DNA of 64,000 nucleotides from Nymphaea colorata (lineage: Eukaryota; Streptophyta; Magnoliopsida; Nymphaeales; Nymphaeaceae), in the NCBI RefSeq assembly GCF_008831285.2, contig NC_045138.2, positions 755,143 through 819,142 on the forward strand, written 5' to 3'. This document shows positions 11,843 to 22,589 of this stretch, one piece after another (positions within the stretch are counted from its first letter, which is position 1; each line of letters starts with the position of its first letter). Under the pieces are notes generated by a model. It did no database searches, was not told where the DNA came from, and worked only from the letters and a program-made list of their open reading frames with translations. Made by a program: the position numbers and the translations under genes.

Positions 11843-12077
11843 CCTTTTTTTTATTATTATTTAGGGGTGAGCGGTTCATTGCCACCGCCCCTAAGAGAGG
11901 CCTTCGGCCCCCCCTCTGTGCCCGCCCCCCCGGGGTTTTCACAGAGCTGCGTCGGGCCCTTTTACGAACCAGGAGTAGCGCGCGCTGGGACGTGATAGTG
12001 GTCGCTCCAAGGACTCGAACCAAGCCGTTAGAGGAGCATGACCACCTTACCGCCCAATGCGCTACCACCCCTTGGGG
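11843..12077 (-). mobile_element. Full-length tRNA-derived SINE with target-site duplication
   Basis: On the minus strand the head carries a pol III A box (TAGCGCATTGGG at 12,053-12,064, 11 of 12 to TRGCNNAGYNGG) and a perfect B box (GGTTCGAGTCC at 12,011-12,021). A GC-rich body follows and ends in a 'taaataataataaaaaaaa' tail. The flanks are identical 12-bp direct repeats, ttctactgcttc, at 11,831-11,842 and 12,078-12,089. Head, tail and duplication together fit LINE-mediated insertion. It sits inside the LINE, between the motif-A-like and motif-B-like blocks. Confidence 0.9.
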
Positions 12078-12550
12078 TTCTACTGCTTCTTTAGTTGTCA
12101 CCTTTAAGATGGGAGGGAAACACTTTTTGTAGCCATGGAAACCGATGGCAAGTGGACCCTCTCTCTCTACTTTTGTTTAATATTGGTGTTGTGGAAGTTT
12201 TATCTAGAAAACTCCAATGGCAAATTTTACGGGTTAGGAATCCCCTAACCCGTAAATCCTCTTCTTCTCTGCAAATGACATCATTTTATTTTTTTTGGGC
12301 TATTGCGTAAATCCTCCTCTTGCTTAAACCAGGTTTTACATTATTTCATTTCCAAAGCAGGTTTGATTATAAATTCATTGAATTTATTTTTTTGTTGATT
12401 TTGATGTTCAATTGGCAACACAATGGTCATTGAAAACCGATTTCATTGACAGTTGTCTAAACTTCCCTTATGGTATTTGGGTATTCCATTATTTGTTGGT
12501 ACTCTTACCTTGGCGTATGTAGAAGCATGGACCGTCCACTTACTTATGTG

Positions 12551-13005
12551 AAGAGATGTCAAATATATCCGATTTGAATTGGATATCTGACCGAACTAAT
12601 CCAAAAAAATGGATATGGAAAAAAAATTAATATCTGATTAAGGAATTGGATCTGATTTGGACTTAATAAATTGCATCCGATTGGATTCAGATTCAGATAT
12701 ACATCAATATCCAATTGGATTCAGATATGGATTCGGATCGGAGTCATTTTTAGACAAATTAGTGTATCTAATAATATTAAATTTTTGAAAATTGGCAAAA
12801 TCCTGTTCAAAATTTGGATTTGGATTCAGATATAAATGTACAAGTCGGATTCGGATTATAAAATCGGATTTCAGATTCGAATTAGGATATGACTTTTTAT
12901 TATTTGAATTTGAATCTGAATTCGAATCCAAATATGTAAATATCCGAAAAAGTGGATATGATTAATAATATATTTGATCCAAATCAGATCCGTTGGCATC
13001 CCTAA
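12551..13005. mobile_element. hAT-like nonautonomous element with 8-bp target duplication
   Basis: The body is made of GGATTCGGAT/AATCCGAATC variants. The left end reads 'aagagatgtcaaatatatcc' and the right end, inverted, 'ttagggatgccaacggatct', giving imperfect terminal inverted repeats. CTTATGTG flanks it at 12,543-12,550 and 13,006-13,013; an 8-bp duplication is typical of hAT elements (a 9-bp reading starting with A is also possible). It interrupts the LINE. No transposase is encoded. It serves here as the reference for similar remnants elsewhere in the window. Confidence 0.75.
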
Positions 13006-13633
13006 CTTATGTGTGAAGCATGTTATGAACTTTGTAGAGAAGAAATTTTGTCATTTTATTTGGGTGGTTTCTGATCATATTAGGAAACTTCACTTAGTTG
13101 GAAGTCTGATTGCTCCTATACAAGAAGGTGGTCATGGCCTTCTTGCCATCACCAACTACATTAAAGCCTTTTAAATTTTTCACGTAGAATGTCCAACTCC
13201 TTATGGGTCAGACACCAATACTTGTATAGGAGTTTTGAACACGGTAAAGTAAGGCTCATTTCTCATGAATATGGAAAATCTAGCGGTGTTTGGGTAACAG
13301 TAAGAAGGTGAAAATTTGGTATGAAGATCAAGATTGGGGATTCTAGAACAGCTACTCAACCAAGATGATTTTATGAAATTACATAGTCACATTCAGGCTA
13401 CAGTGGAGGCAATTCTTGTGCTTATCTGAGGAAGAAGATATAAATTATACAAGGGCCCTACAATATTTTTCAAAAATCTTTAGATAGGCTAAGTTAAAAA
13501 ATTTTAAAATATAAGTATCATTTTATTTTTCCAAAATATGAGGGGTGCGGGGCCACGGCTCCTGCCAGTCTCCCTCTTTCTGCCCCAGCCTAGATCCTTA
13601 CTATAAGATTATTTGGCAGAAACGATCTGTTCC

Positions 13634-13756
13634 AATAGTGAACTGGTGTTTGTTTTTTGCTTTAAAATGTAAGCTTTTTACTCGTGAAAGTCTTTGGAAT
13701 AGTGAACTGCTGTTTGTTTTTTGCTTTAAAATGTAAGCTTTTTACTCGTGAAAGAC
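13634..13756 (+). repeat. 64-bp tandem duplication inside the LINE
   Basis: Two adjacent units begin 'aatagtgaactg' at 13,634 and 13,698 and run through 'tgctttaaaatgtaagcttt' to 'actcgtgaaag'. They differ at only a few positions, so the duplication is young compared with the decay of the LINE around it. Confidence 0.9.
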
Positions 13757-14379
13757 TCCGAAGATTTGGAATCATCCTTTTAAGCAGGTGTTATTTGTGC
13801 CTATCTGAGGAAGAAGGTATAAATTATCTTTCGATTACATGGGCTAAGGGTAAGTAGGTATGCAGATTTGTGGCAAAACTTTTTAACACCAAATTAGAAG
13901 TGCATAACCCTATTCAAAAAGTTGTCTCATCTCATGGTGCTTCAAATAAATGGGTTACAATTTGCTTACCTATACTCTTTTGCAACATACGAAAACAAAG
14001 AAATTCTATTATGTATCATGCCAAATTGAATCTGAGTGGTCTTGAATGGAGGGTCTGCAATGATTTAATAACTGGTATAAAGTGGAAACATCAAGAGGTG
14101 TCCTTGAAATGGTGTGCAGAAAATGGCTTTTTGTAGCTGATGCATTTCTTGTTGACAATCGACTGCAATGGGGCAGTAATCTTTTTGTACATTGAGGTTG
14201 GTTTTATGTCTCTCCTCTTTTTGGTTAGCTGTAGCTTCTATCATTTGTATTTGAGGTTTTATGTCTCTCTTCTTTTTGGTTTTATTCCAGCTCCGGTCTC
14301 TTGTATTTTGTTATTTGTTCTATTGTTAATAAACAATGTTTGGGAGGCCTAAACTCGCAGCACCGATGTTGCGTCCCCA

Positions 14380-14535
14380 AGTAGGGCAGCAGACAAGTCG
14401 AGCCCCAGATTGCCCAGCTCGATCTCTATTCGATTACACAACATCAAGCTCGAGCTCGACTCTCTTAACTTGCCTATGGCCTAACTTATTTTTCAAAACT
14501 TGTTCATGTCAACTCGTTTAACTCGCTTATGACAC
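14380..14535. mobile_element. CGAGCTCG-type element remnant
   Basis: Motifs such as 'caagctcgagctcgactctc' and 'aactcgtttaactcgctta' resemble the element at 7,925-8,062. The ends are degraded. It lies just after the LINE 3' end. Confidence 0.35.
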
Positions 14536-14699
14536 CAAAGCAAAACTTGTTACCTCAAGTCGAAAGGAAAATTGGTTTTCTTGTGATACAAATTGGGTTA
14601 TGATTGCCCTGTAGTACTAAGTTAAATGAGCAAACAACTTAAAATTTTCCACTTAATCACAAAGTTGCACATCAATAACAACAATTCTATGGTACAACC

Positions 14700-15250
14700 A
14701 TGAAAACAAGGGGTTTCGTCCCCCCTCTCTCTCTTCACAAAGACAAATTGTCAATGCGACAAATTGAGGAGAACATGTGGTGCCCATGTATCTTTCTAAA
14801 AGCAGTCCCATTCTGTCCCCAACCTTGTGTGGCGTATGGTCACCGTCCCCATCGGATCAGATTCGAACTGAATGTATGGTATTACCCTACTCAATTTATC
14901 AGAAGTTCACATATTTAGATTTGAAGTAAGATTTGAATATTAATGAAAGAAAAGTTTATGTGAATCCAATTTTTAAATTTACAGTCCAGATCCGATCCGA
15001 TATCTAATATTTATCTTAACATGATCCAAGTCTGAATCCAACTTTTAATTATACAATCAAATCCGGACCATATTTTGATATGTGAAGGACTGGCCATCTT
15101 TCAAAGTGTTTGTACATTAAATATACAAGGATATTTATTTGAAATTGAACATAAACCGTTATCCAAATTGACTGAACATATACTTAAATTGAATTCAAAT
15201 CCAGAATTGCGATATTGACATTTTATAAGTCCGGATACATCCAATTGTCA
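14700..15250. repeat. Single-unit copy of the minisatellite-bearing element, with flank
   Basis: 'gtcaatgcgacaaattgagg', 'atgtggtgcccatgtatctt', one unit containing 'ccaaccttgtgtggcgtatg', then 'gaactgaatgtatggtatta' and 'cacatatttagatttgaa' parallel 7,255-7,560 and 28,120-28,290. It is followed by 'tccgatccga'-type sequence. It shows the ancestral element with one unit instead of three or eight. Confidence 0.7.
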
Positions 15251-15344
15251 TGCCCTTAATACTGCAAATCACATTGTCGACCCTACTGGAAATCTGATCG
15301 AATGCATCTAAAATTAATTGCTTTACAAATTGCAGCTGGGGATG
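15251..15344. other. Short spacer without features
   Basis: Nothing recognisable between the minisatellite element copy and duplicated unit B. Confidence 0.4.
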
Positions 15345-16530
15345 TCAATGCTCTGTTAGGAAAAATAAACTAAACAAAGTTTAGGTTGATTCGGTAGGAT
15401 TTATGAGTCGACTATATGTGATACGTGCTTTTTGTTTGTTTTTTTTTTTTCCAGAGATTTTTTTTGGACAAGTTAACTAGTGGTTAAAATATATAATTTA
15501 TGCATTATTAAAATTATCTTCCACAAGTTTTTTGAAGTGACGTTAATTTCTTAACTATTTTCGTGTGACTTCCATTAATTTATAGAAGCATTTTGGTCAG
15601 TCCACCCTAAATTAGATTGAGAAAAATTTTGGGCGGACTAAAAAATTAATCTCCCATGGAAATGGCAAAAATGCAATACCACCATCGTTTTAAGGGCAAT
15701 TTGCTTTATGTGGAATGGAATCTGTGAGAAACGGCGAAAGAGGGGAAAGAGAAAAGCCGTTGGATGTAAAAGAACGCCCTCATTGCCTGCCTACCCAGGA
15801 TTCATACTGAGGTCGGTGCCTGTGGGACCCACCTCCAAGTAGATGACATGAGGCCCATGAACACTTCTTGGAAGGACTTAGAGGACTAACCTTAAGGGGG
15901 CGTTTGACCACCTTGAATTTTGATATTAAAATTAAAATTATAGAAACAACATTTCAGCTTCCAATTCTAGTTTCCCTTTGATAGTATGGAATTTTGATTT
16001 TAGAATTAAAAATTATGTGTTTGATAAAACAAGAATTAAAATTCTGAGATTGGTGTATTAAAATCATCACGGCATGTGCCCTAAAGAGAGAAGAAAAGCT
16101 TTTAATCCCTTCAACAATGAGTCTATAATTCAAGAATGACCCAGCAGGTACGGACAAAATAACATTTAAAATTGTTTTTTAAAATGTTCTTAAAGGCAAA
16201 AGGTAATTTTAGTATGCGTACCGATTCAGACGAAAGGACATTGCCTTCTATTTATGTGGTGTGGTTAGGTTCCAATATTCACATAATTGGTAATTTTTTC
16301 AGATTTTTGTTTTGTTTAATTATTTAGCCTTCATTGATCTAATTTTATGAAACAAACACTTCATTAAAGATTTGGTACATTGTTATAATGTCTGCAAAAT
16401 TCAAATATGTTTACAAGACTTAAATCAAACACAAGAGAGAAAGAAAAGAGACGACAAAATGCAAAAACATTCATATTTAACCAAAAAAAAAAAAAGTTTC
16501 AATCTGTCACCGATTTGAAACACTAAAACG
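15345..16530. repeat. Duplicated unit B (flank of a lost CNL gene)
   Basis: 15,345-15,860 matches the upstream flank (8,340-8,790; 21,270-21,740) and 15,893-16,530 matches 1,335-2,520. The order, upstream flank then 3' flank then CNL end, is the same as in unit A, so this is a third copy of the cluster unit. Only the tail of its resistance gene survives (16,548-16,698). Confidence 0.75.
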
Positions 16531-16547
16531 TTTCAAATAACCTTGTT

Positions 16548-16698
16548 CCAAGACGGTATCTTAACTCCTCCGGCAGATGGAGTGCAGGACATGACTCAAT
16601 CCACAACCATTGAAGGTTGGAGAGGCAGGCGATCTGTTGTTGCTGTGCATCGGAGGGACATGTTGTTCCATTTTGTTGTTGTTGAGGAGTGATATCAT
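16548..16698 (-). pseudogene. Relic of a CNL gene: last LRR codons only (copy B)
   Basis: Read on the minus strand it encodes a glutamine-rich linker and the closing LRR (IACLSNLQWLWIESCPALHL), as in copy A (IACLSNLQWLTIGGCLALHL) and copy C (IACLSNLQRLWIRSCPALHL). About 50 codons are open. The rest of the gene is missing: at about 16,699 the sequence switches to a second copy of the upstream flank ('ataagtcaactagtggttaa'). This is a gene end left by a deletion or unequal exchange. Confidence 0.85.
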
Positions 16699-17064
16699 TT
16701 ATAAGTCAACTAGTGGTTAAAATATATAATTTCTGCATTATTAAAATTATCTTCCCAAGGTTTTTTGAAATGACATAAAATTAATTTGGATTAATTTATA
16801 TAAGCATTTCGGTCAGTCGACCATAAATTAGATTAGGAAGATTTTTGGGCGGACTAAAAAATTAATCTCCCATGAAAATGGCAAAATGCAATAAGTAAAA
16901 CAGTGTTAAGGGCCACTTGCTTTATATGGAATCCGTGAGTAACGGTGAAAGAAGGGGAGAGAAAAGCCGTTGGATGTAAAAGAACGTCCCCCATTGGAAG
17001 TAGGTGACTTAGTGCAAAAATTCCATACGAACAACCACTCTGGCACCCTTTTTAATTTGAAGCT
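16699..17064. repeat. Second, truncated copy of the upstream flank
   Basis: This repeats about 15,465-15,800: 'gtcaactagtggttaaaata', 'gggcggactaaaaaattaat', 'gagaaaagccgttggatgta'. The junction with the CNL relic at about 16,695 marks a rearrangement breakpoint. Confidence 0.75.
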
Positions 17065-17670
17065 TCAGTAGGCCTGGGCGTCGGGCCGAGCCTCCATCGG
17101 GTACCCGGCCCGGTCGGGCCCGGGTCTGGCCGGGAAAACCGGGTCCCGGGCCGGGCCGGGGCCAGATGAAGCAGCCCGGGTCGGCCCGGCCGGACCTGAT
17201 GCGGCCCGTTCTCCCGCTCCCCCTTCCCCTCCTCCTCCTCCAAGTCCCGCTCCTCCTCCGTCTCCTGCTCCCCTCCCGTCTCCCACTCCCTCTTTTTCCC
17301 TTTTTCTCCCGTGTCGCATCATCGGCAGTAGCACCTCAGCCGGTCCGGTGCTCAACCCACGAACCGCCGCCGCCTTCTTCACCTTATCCTCTTCTGCCTC
17401 CTCCTTCGCCTTGCGATCATGCCGACTGTTCGATCTTCGGCATATCCGTTCGATCGCCTCCAATATGTTCTCAAAGTCCGTGGAGTCGGCCGACCATTCG
17501 TCCCACGATTGCGATGCCCAAGAGGGGGAGCAGGAAGGGGAGCGGGAGGGAGATGGAGGCCGGCACGCCCGACTGCGGGGACGGCGACATCGACAGGGAC
17601 GGCTGCATCATGGGGCGCTCGGCCAGGTCGCCAATGGGCCGGGCTGGGACCCTAACCTAACCTTGAGGGA
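17065..17670. mobile_element. GC-rich element, possibly carrying a captured exon
   Basis: The left part is made of 'ggcccgggtctggccggg'-type motifs and opens 'taggcctgggcgtcgggccg', a form seen at the edges of plant nonautonomous elements. The interior is strongly CpG-rich. On the minus strand an uninterrupted coherent reading runs through WDEWSADSTDFENILEAIER, continues with charged residues (RHDRKAKEEAEEDKVKKAAA), and ends before the GC-motif region. I do not recognise the protein. The contrast with the surrounding AT-rich DNA suggests a captured gene fragment, but element ends and target duplications are not certain. Confidence 0.45.
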
Positions 17671-17764
17671 GGGGAGAAATGTTCCTAATTAATTCATGTG
17701 TTCTTCACATATTTGGATTTGAATTGATATTTGAACATGATTAAAGAAACTGTTAAATTTTCTT

Positions 17765-17832
<68 letters not shown>

Positions 17833-18264
17833 TAATCGACATTTTAATGTGTGCATGGTCATAAAATATTATTTAAATAGAATCCAAAGCCAAGTTAATC
17901 GAGGAACTTATTTAAAACTGCATATCATGAATATGAATCCAATATGATTTCTTAATTTGATGCTACATATGTTTTTTCTATATCTAAGTTTTCAAAGGAG
18001 TCATATTAACATTCAATATATTGAGATTCCTACGAGGAATCGGATCTAATGCAGCTAACAGTGCTATACCATTTGCAGTTAACCAGGATGTCAGTTCTTT
18101 GGGTTAAAAAAATACCTGACCCGCCTCTGTTTAGATGTGCTTGGTAAGAAAAATAAGATTTAATTAAATTTTGAGTTTTGACTCTAAACCCAGGATCAAA
18201 ACCTGTAAGAAACCGGTTCACTGAGGACTTCGTCTCCCTATCCAAATCCGAACCCAAGATTGGT
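17671..18264. repeat. AT-rich spacer with a long (TA)n tract
   Basis: (TA)n runs from 17,768 to 17,822 and passes into (TG)n. The rest has no gene. A minus-strand open frame at 18,030-18,392 partly overlaps the palindrome and is not supported. Confidence 0.6.
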
Positions 18265-20215
18265 GGCTTCAACTTTTTGAACTTGCAATATGAATGGTTG
18301 GGCAAAAGGTTTAACCAAATGCCCCAACTTAAAGTTATTAGAGAAGAAGAATATAAATTGTATATGAAGGTATAATATAAATTAAGAGGCAATGGCTAGC
18401 ATAAAGTTACATATAATAATAATCAAATAGTTATCATATACCTTATTTATCTTAAAGTCACATAAAACTACTTAATTAATAATTCATGTATTTAAACATT
18501 TTTGTGCAAACAAGCAAATTATTATAGTTAAGGCATCAACTAAAGAGGATATCTTAAATAATGTATTTATTTAATTAAAAAAATTTATATAAAGAAATTT
18601 TCAATAAAATAAGTATCTTTAAAAATATGAAAATTAATTGCAAATAAATATGTTTAATATGAAAGAGATGATGAACTCATAAAAAAGTTTTATTTATCAA
18701 ATTATCTATTATTTATTTAATTAATCAAATAAATTATTTTGTATAATCATATAATATTCCAAAAGTCTTAGGTATTTAATATATAACACATAATTCACAA
18801 ATTTACAAAAACATTTAACTAGTAGGAAAACAATAAATTGTTTGATTTAATAAACTATATGATTTGATTAAATAATACAAATTTATAAAAAAAACACTTA
18901 TTACAATAAAACTAAGAGGACTAACCCAAAAAGTTAGTGAGGATGTGGAAGAATGAAAGGTTGACATCATTAAAACACTCTTTTACATATATAAAGCAAG
19001 AGTCTTTTAATTAACTCAATGAAATTAGAAAAAACCATTAAATAATGTCTTTTTTTAATGAGAAACAATATAGGTCACTTGATTTAATAATTTTCAATAA
19101 GTAATTATCATTAAATAATAGTTTACTCCATCAAAATATGTTATTATTTAAAAATAATCAAATCAAGATTCTATATACACGATTAATATGAAAAACATGT
19201 TATGAAAAAAATATACAAATCATATGAAAAACTTGTGGAAAAAATATGAAGTTTTTTTTATTATTTTTAATTAAATAAATATATTATTTAAGGTTTCCTG
19301 CTAAAATACATGGTGAAGAAGCTTTCATACTTTCGTCATAAAAATTGTGAATATTGAACATTAATTGGTTTATTTTTAACTAATAACATAACATATTTTA
19401 ATTGAGTAAACTATTATTTCATATTGATCGCTTATTGTGAATTAAAAGACATTATTTAATGATTTTTTCTCATTTTATTGAGTTATTTGAAATAATTTGT
19501 GTTACACCCGTAAAAAGAGTTTTTAATAATATATCAAATAATTTATTAGTCATCTTACCTTTATTACAATAATTATTTTTTACATAAAATAGTTTATTAA
19601 ATCGAACAATTTGTTGTTTTCCTAATAGTTAAAGGCTTTTGTTTACAAATTTGTGAATTTTGTGTTATATATCAAATACCTAAGATTTTTGGACATACTA
19701 TATGATTATACAAAATGATTTTCTTGATTGATTAAATAAATAATTTTTAATTTCATAAATTAAAATTTTTTTATGAGTTCAAGAGTTTTTTCATATTAAA
19801 TATATCTACGTGCGATTAATTTTTATATTTTTAAAAATACTAATTTTATTGAAATTTCTTTATAGAAGTTTTTTATTATTATTTTTAATTAAATAAATAC
19901 ATTATTTAAGATATTTTGTTTAGTTGATGCCTTGACTATAATAGTTTTCTTGTTTACACAAAAACGTTTAATTAAATATAATATTAATTATCTATTAATT
20001 GGTTTTATATGATATAGTTTTAAATATTTTAAGTTCAATGTTATACATAGTAATTATATGACTATTATTATATGCAATTTCATAAAAACCATCGGCTCTT
20101 AATCAGATTATACATTCATATACAGTTTATATTTTTACCTATCATAATTTTAAGTTGGTGCGCTTGGTTAGAACTTTTGTCTAACCATTCATAGGTCAGA
20201 ACTTCAAAACTTGGG
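18265..20215. repeat. Large imperfect inverted repeat (palindrome), about 2 kb
   Basis: The left arm (about 18,265-19,180) and the right arm (about 19,325-20,215) are reverse complements over roughly 0.9 kb each. Landmarks: 'gtcttaggtatttaatatat' at about 18,766 pairs with the inverse of 'atatatcaaatacctaagat' at about 19,667; 'aggcatcaactaaa' at 18,532 pairs with the inverse of 'tttagttgatgcc' at 19,919; 'tatgaatggttgggcaaaa' at 18,289 pairs with the inverse of 'ttttgtctaaccattcata' at about 20,175. The spacer of about 150 bp contains 'cctgctaaaatacatgg'. No protein is encoded. It could be a foldback-type element or an inverted duplication. Confidence 0.85.
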
Positions 20216-20370
20216 GAAACCAATTCAAGCTCTCTCAAGTTCGGAATCGGATGTGAACACTTGCGTTTCGAATTCGGATATCAACTCACGGTTCAGAATC
20301 AGATATCCATCAGTAATTTGGATTCGGATATCAACTCAAGAATCAGATCCGTTGACATCTGTAGCAACTT
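20216..20370. mobile_element. GATTCGG-type element remnant
   Basis: 'aattcggatatcaactcacg', 'tttggattcggatatcaact' and the end 'agatccgttgacatctgtag' match the right end of the hAT-like element at 12,551-13,005. It is truncated on the left, next to the palindrome. Confidence 0.5.
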
Positions 20371-20835
20371 TTATTTCAGTTTCAAAAGGGATAAAAACCA
20401 GGTTAATAAATTACTAACTCCCTTAGTAAGTCTTCAAAATGTTTTTTGTAATCTTCAACACAACACTACACTTTCTCAGTGTTACAATCCACCCGCTTAA
20501 GATATATATGTCCATGTGTTTGGGACTCCAGATCTGAATGTTAAACTTGCTCTAATGTTATTATAACATTCCACTCCACTCCTACCTCAGGCTGATGCTC
20601 CTAAATGGTGGATCCAATCTGCCTCTTAGTAGCTTTGATTCATGCGTCAAAAAGATTAGCAACCCAGACAATCAATCACTCAACCATTATTCATTTTAAG
20701 CTCTTCAAAGCCTATTATTATCTTTGACATGTGACTATTTAAATTTGTGGGGTGTTATAAAACTTGATCAAAAGTAAAATTTAGATCTTAAGCTGGGAGT
20801 GAACTTCAATAAAGTCAAGTTTCAATCCAAACAAA
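20371..20835. other. No recognisable feature
   Basis: Unremarkable AT-rich sequence between the element remnant and duplicated unit C. No credible reading frame. Confidence 0.5.
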
Positions 20836-21890
20836 ATTAGGTAAATTAGATCCAAACCAGACCCATTGACGTGCACCTTTTTGCAACCCCAGTGGTACTA
20901 TGTATATATATATATATATATATATTTGTGTGTGCAACAGAAAAGGGCGAAGGTGGGCCGAACCGATTTTCAGTTTCATCTCAGCCGTCCATTTTCTTTG
21001 ACAGGTGGTGATGAGGTGAAGGAATTAACCACTTGTAGATTTTATATACGGTCACGTTAAATGCGTTTCGCTTCGCTAAATTTCCATCTTCTTTTTTTTT
21101 ACCCTAAATTGAAAGTTTGTTTCTAAGTACATGTAATTTCTTTTTTCCTATATACTTAATTTCAACAGCTCACAGGAATATATGTGAAACTTCTGGAACG
21201 CATACTCATTTGGACAAAGAACATATTGTAAAATATAATATATAACGAAGCTATTTTCTCTCTTTTAAACAAATAAATTAATTGAACAAAGTTAAGGTTG
21301 ATTTGGTAGCATTTACAAGTCAACTATACGTGATATGTGTTTTTCCAAGAAAATGTTGTTGGACAAGTTAAAGGTTATATATTATTTAAATATATAATTT
21401 ACGCATTATATTGAAATGATCTTCCCTGAGTTTTTTTTGAAATGACATTAATTTCTTAACTATTTCCGTCTATCCACGATTAATTTACAGAAGCATTTTG
21501 GTCCTTCAACCACAAAGTACATTAAAAAAATTTTAGTCCGACTAAAAAAAAATTAATCCCCCAGAAAATGGCAAAAATGCAATATATCAATAGTTTTACG
21601 GGCAAAACTTGCATTACGTGGAATCCGTGAGTGACGGCGAAAGAGGGGAGAGAAAAACGGTTGGATGTAAAAGAACGGCCTCGTTAACTTCCCGTGAGGT
21701 GGGACCCACGTCTAAGCAGGTGGCGCAATGCAAAAAAAGTCACATGGGGCCCATGCACAAACAGATCGGATCAGAGTTAATTAGTTGGACCCGATATTAT
21801 CTTACAAAGTTTTCATGTGGTTATAGGAAATCTTTTTATGTTGAGCAAAAGTGAATGTTGAACAAATCTTTTTATGTTGATAAACATTTT
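20836..21890. repeat. Upstream flank of duplicated unit C
   Basis: This is the counterpart of 1-840 and 8,068-8,925. Unit C lacks about 40 bp present at 22-60 in unit A and has a (TA)n tract at about 20,899-20,926. No gene. Confidence 0.75.
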
Positions 21891-22589
21891 GTGTTTGGTA
21901 ATAGGATTGCTTCCTTCTTTGGAACATAGTGTTCCGCAAATTAATGTGTTGTAAAAACAAACAAAAAAAATGGATAAATGGAACAGTGGGTTTCAATAGC
22001 ATTCCTGTTACCAAGCACCCTCCAAATGAGTGGATCTCTAATAAAAATAGCAAGGCTTGAGGGCCTCAGTCTCAGTTCTGACTTGACATCAACATATTGG
22101 AGATGTATCAATTACAAAGTTTGTGATGTAATCGGTGCATATATATATATATATATATGTAGACAATCCTAAGGCCAATGTGGAGAACCAAAAGCTTGAT
22201 CTTGAACCTCCAAGATTTCAAGATCTGGGATGTCAAGATTTCAAGATCTGGTATTTTATCGTCGGCTAATTAATCGGGGCCTTTGTGCATCAATTAATGG
22301 ATGTAAAACAAAATAATATTTAAAAATGGTTTTTTAAAAGCTTCTTAAAGGAAAAAGGTAATTTAATAGTATCTGTTGTACCGATTCAAAGCCGACGGTT
22401 CTATTTGAGCCAAACAGCACCACATTTATCATTTATACATGTTATGTTAGCTGCTGGTATTCACATATGTTTTCAATTACAAAACTCACCAGTTTAGTTC
22501 AATTTACTTTACTGAACCCAAATCAAACAAGAGGGAGAGAGAAAGAAGAGACGTAACGAAATGGAAACACACTTATTTAACCAAAATAA
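21891..22589. repeat. 3' flank of copy C
   Basis: The part from about 22,260 ('ggctaattaatcggggcct') matches 1,700-1,800 and 2,460-2,530 of unit A. At 22,195-22,250 a short direct repeat ('gatttcaagatctgg' twice) resembles 29,955-29,975. (TA)n lies at about 22,138-22,158. No gene. Confidence 0.6.

Larger units (their letters stand above)
11421..14350 (+). mobile_element. Degenerate L1-type LINE (non-LTR retrotransposon), 5' truncated
   Basis: Reverse-transcriptase fragments appear in order. PISLYNVIYKLVAKLTAEKM at about 11,597-11,660 is the conserved PISL-N-YK block. KAFDEV near 11,795-11,812 resembles catalytic motif A. A degenerate QGDPLSPLLF block (read VDPLSLLLF) lies near 12,140-12,180, and YLGIPLFVG near 12,470-12,505. 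The C-terminal part includes VEKKFCHFIW near 13,035 and a zf-RVT-like tail (KQRNSIMYH) near 13,995. Stops and frame changes are frequent, so it is dead. A terminal 'gttaataaacaatgttt' near 14,324-14,341 resembles a LINE 3' end. A SINE (11,843-12,077) and a hAT-like element (12,551-13,005) interrupt it. Confidence 0.8.

Noticed and set aside
12005-12077. Possible functional tRNA on the minus strand
   Set aside because: Good A and B boxes, but no closing acceptor stem. The longer body, tail and target duplication identify it as a SINE head.
17065-17463. A 132-codon minus-strand frame as a complete gene
   Set aside because: Its C-terminal half is translated GGCCGG repeat. Only the upstream segment looks protein-like, so it is reported as a possible captured exon.
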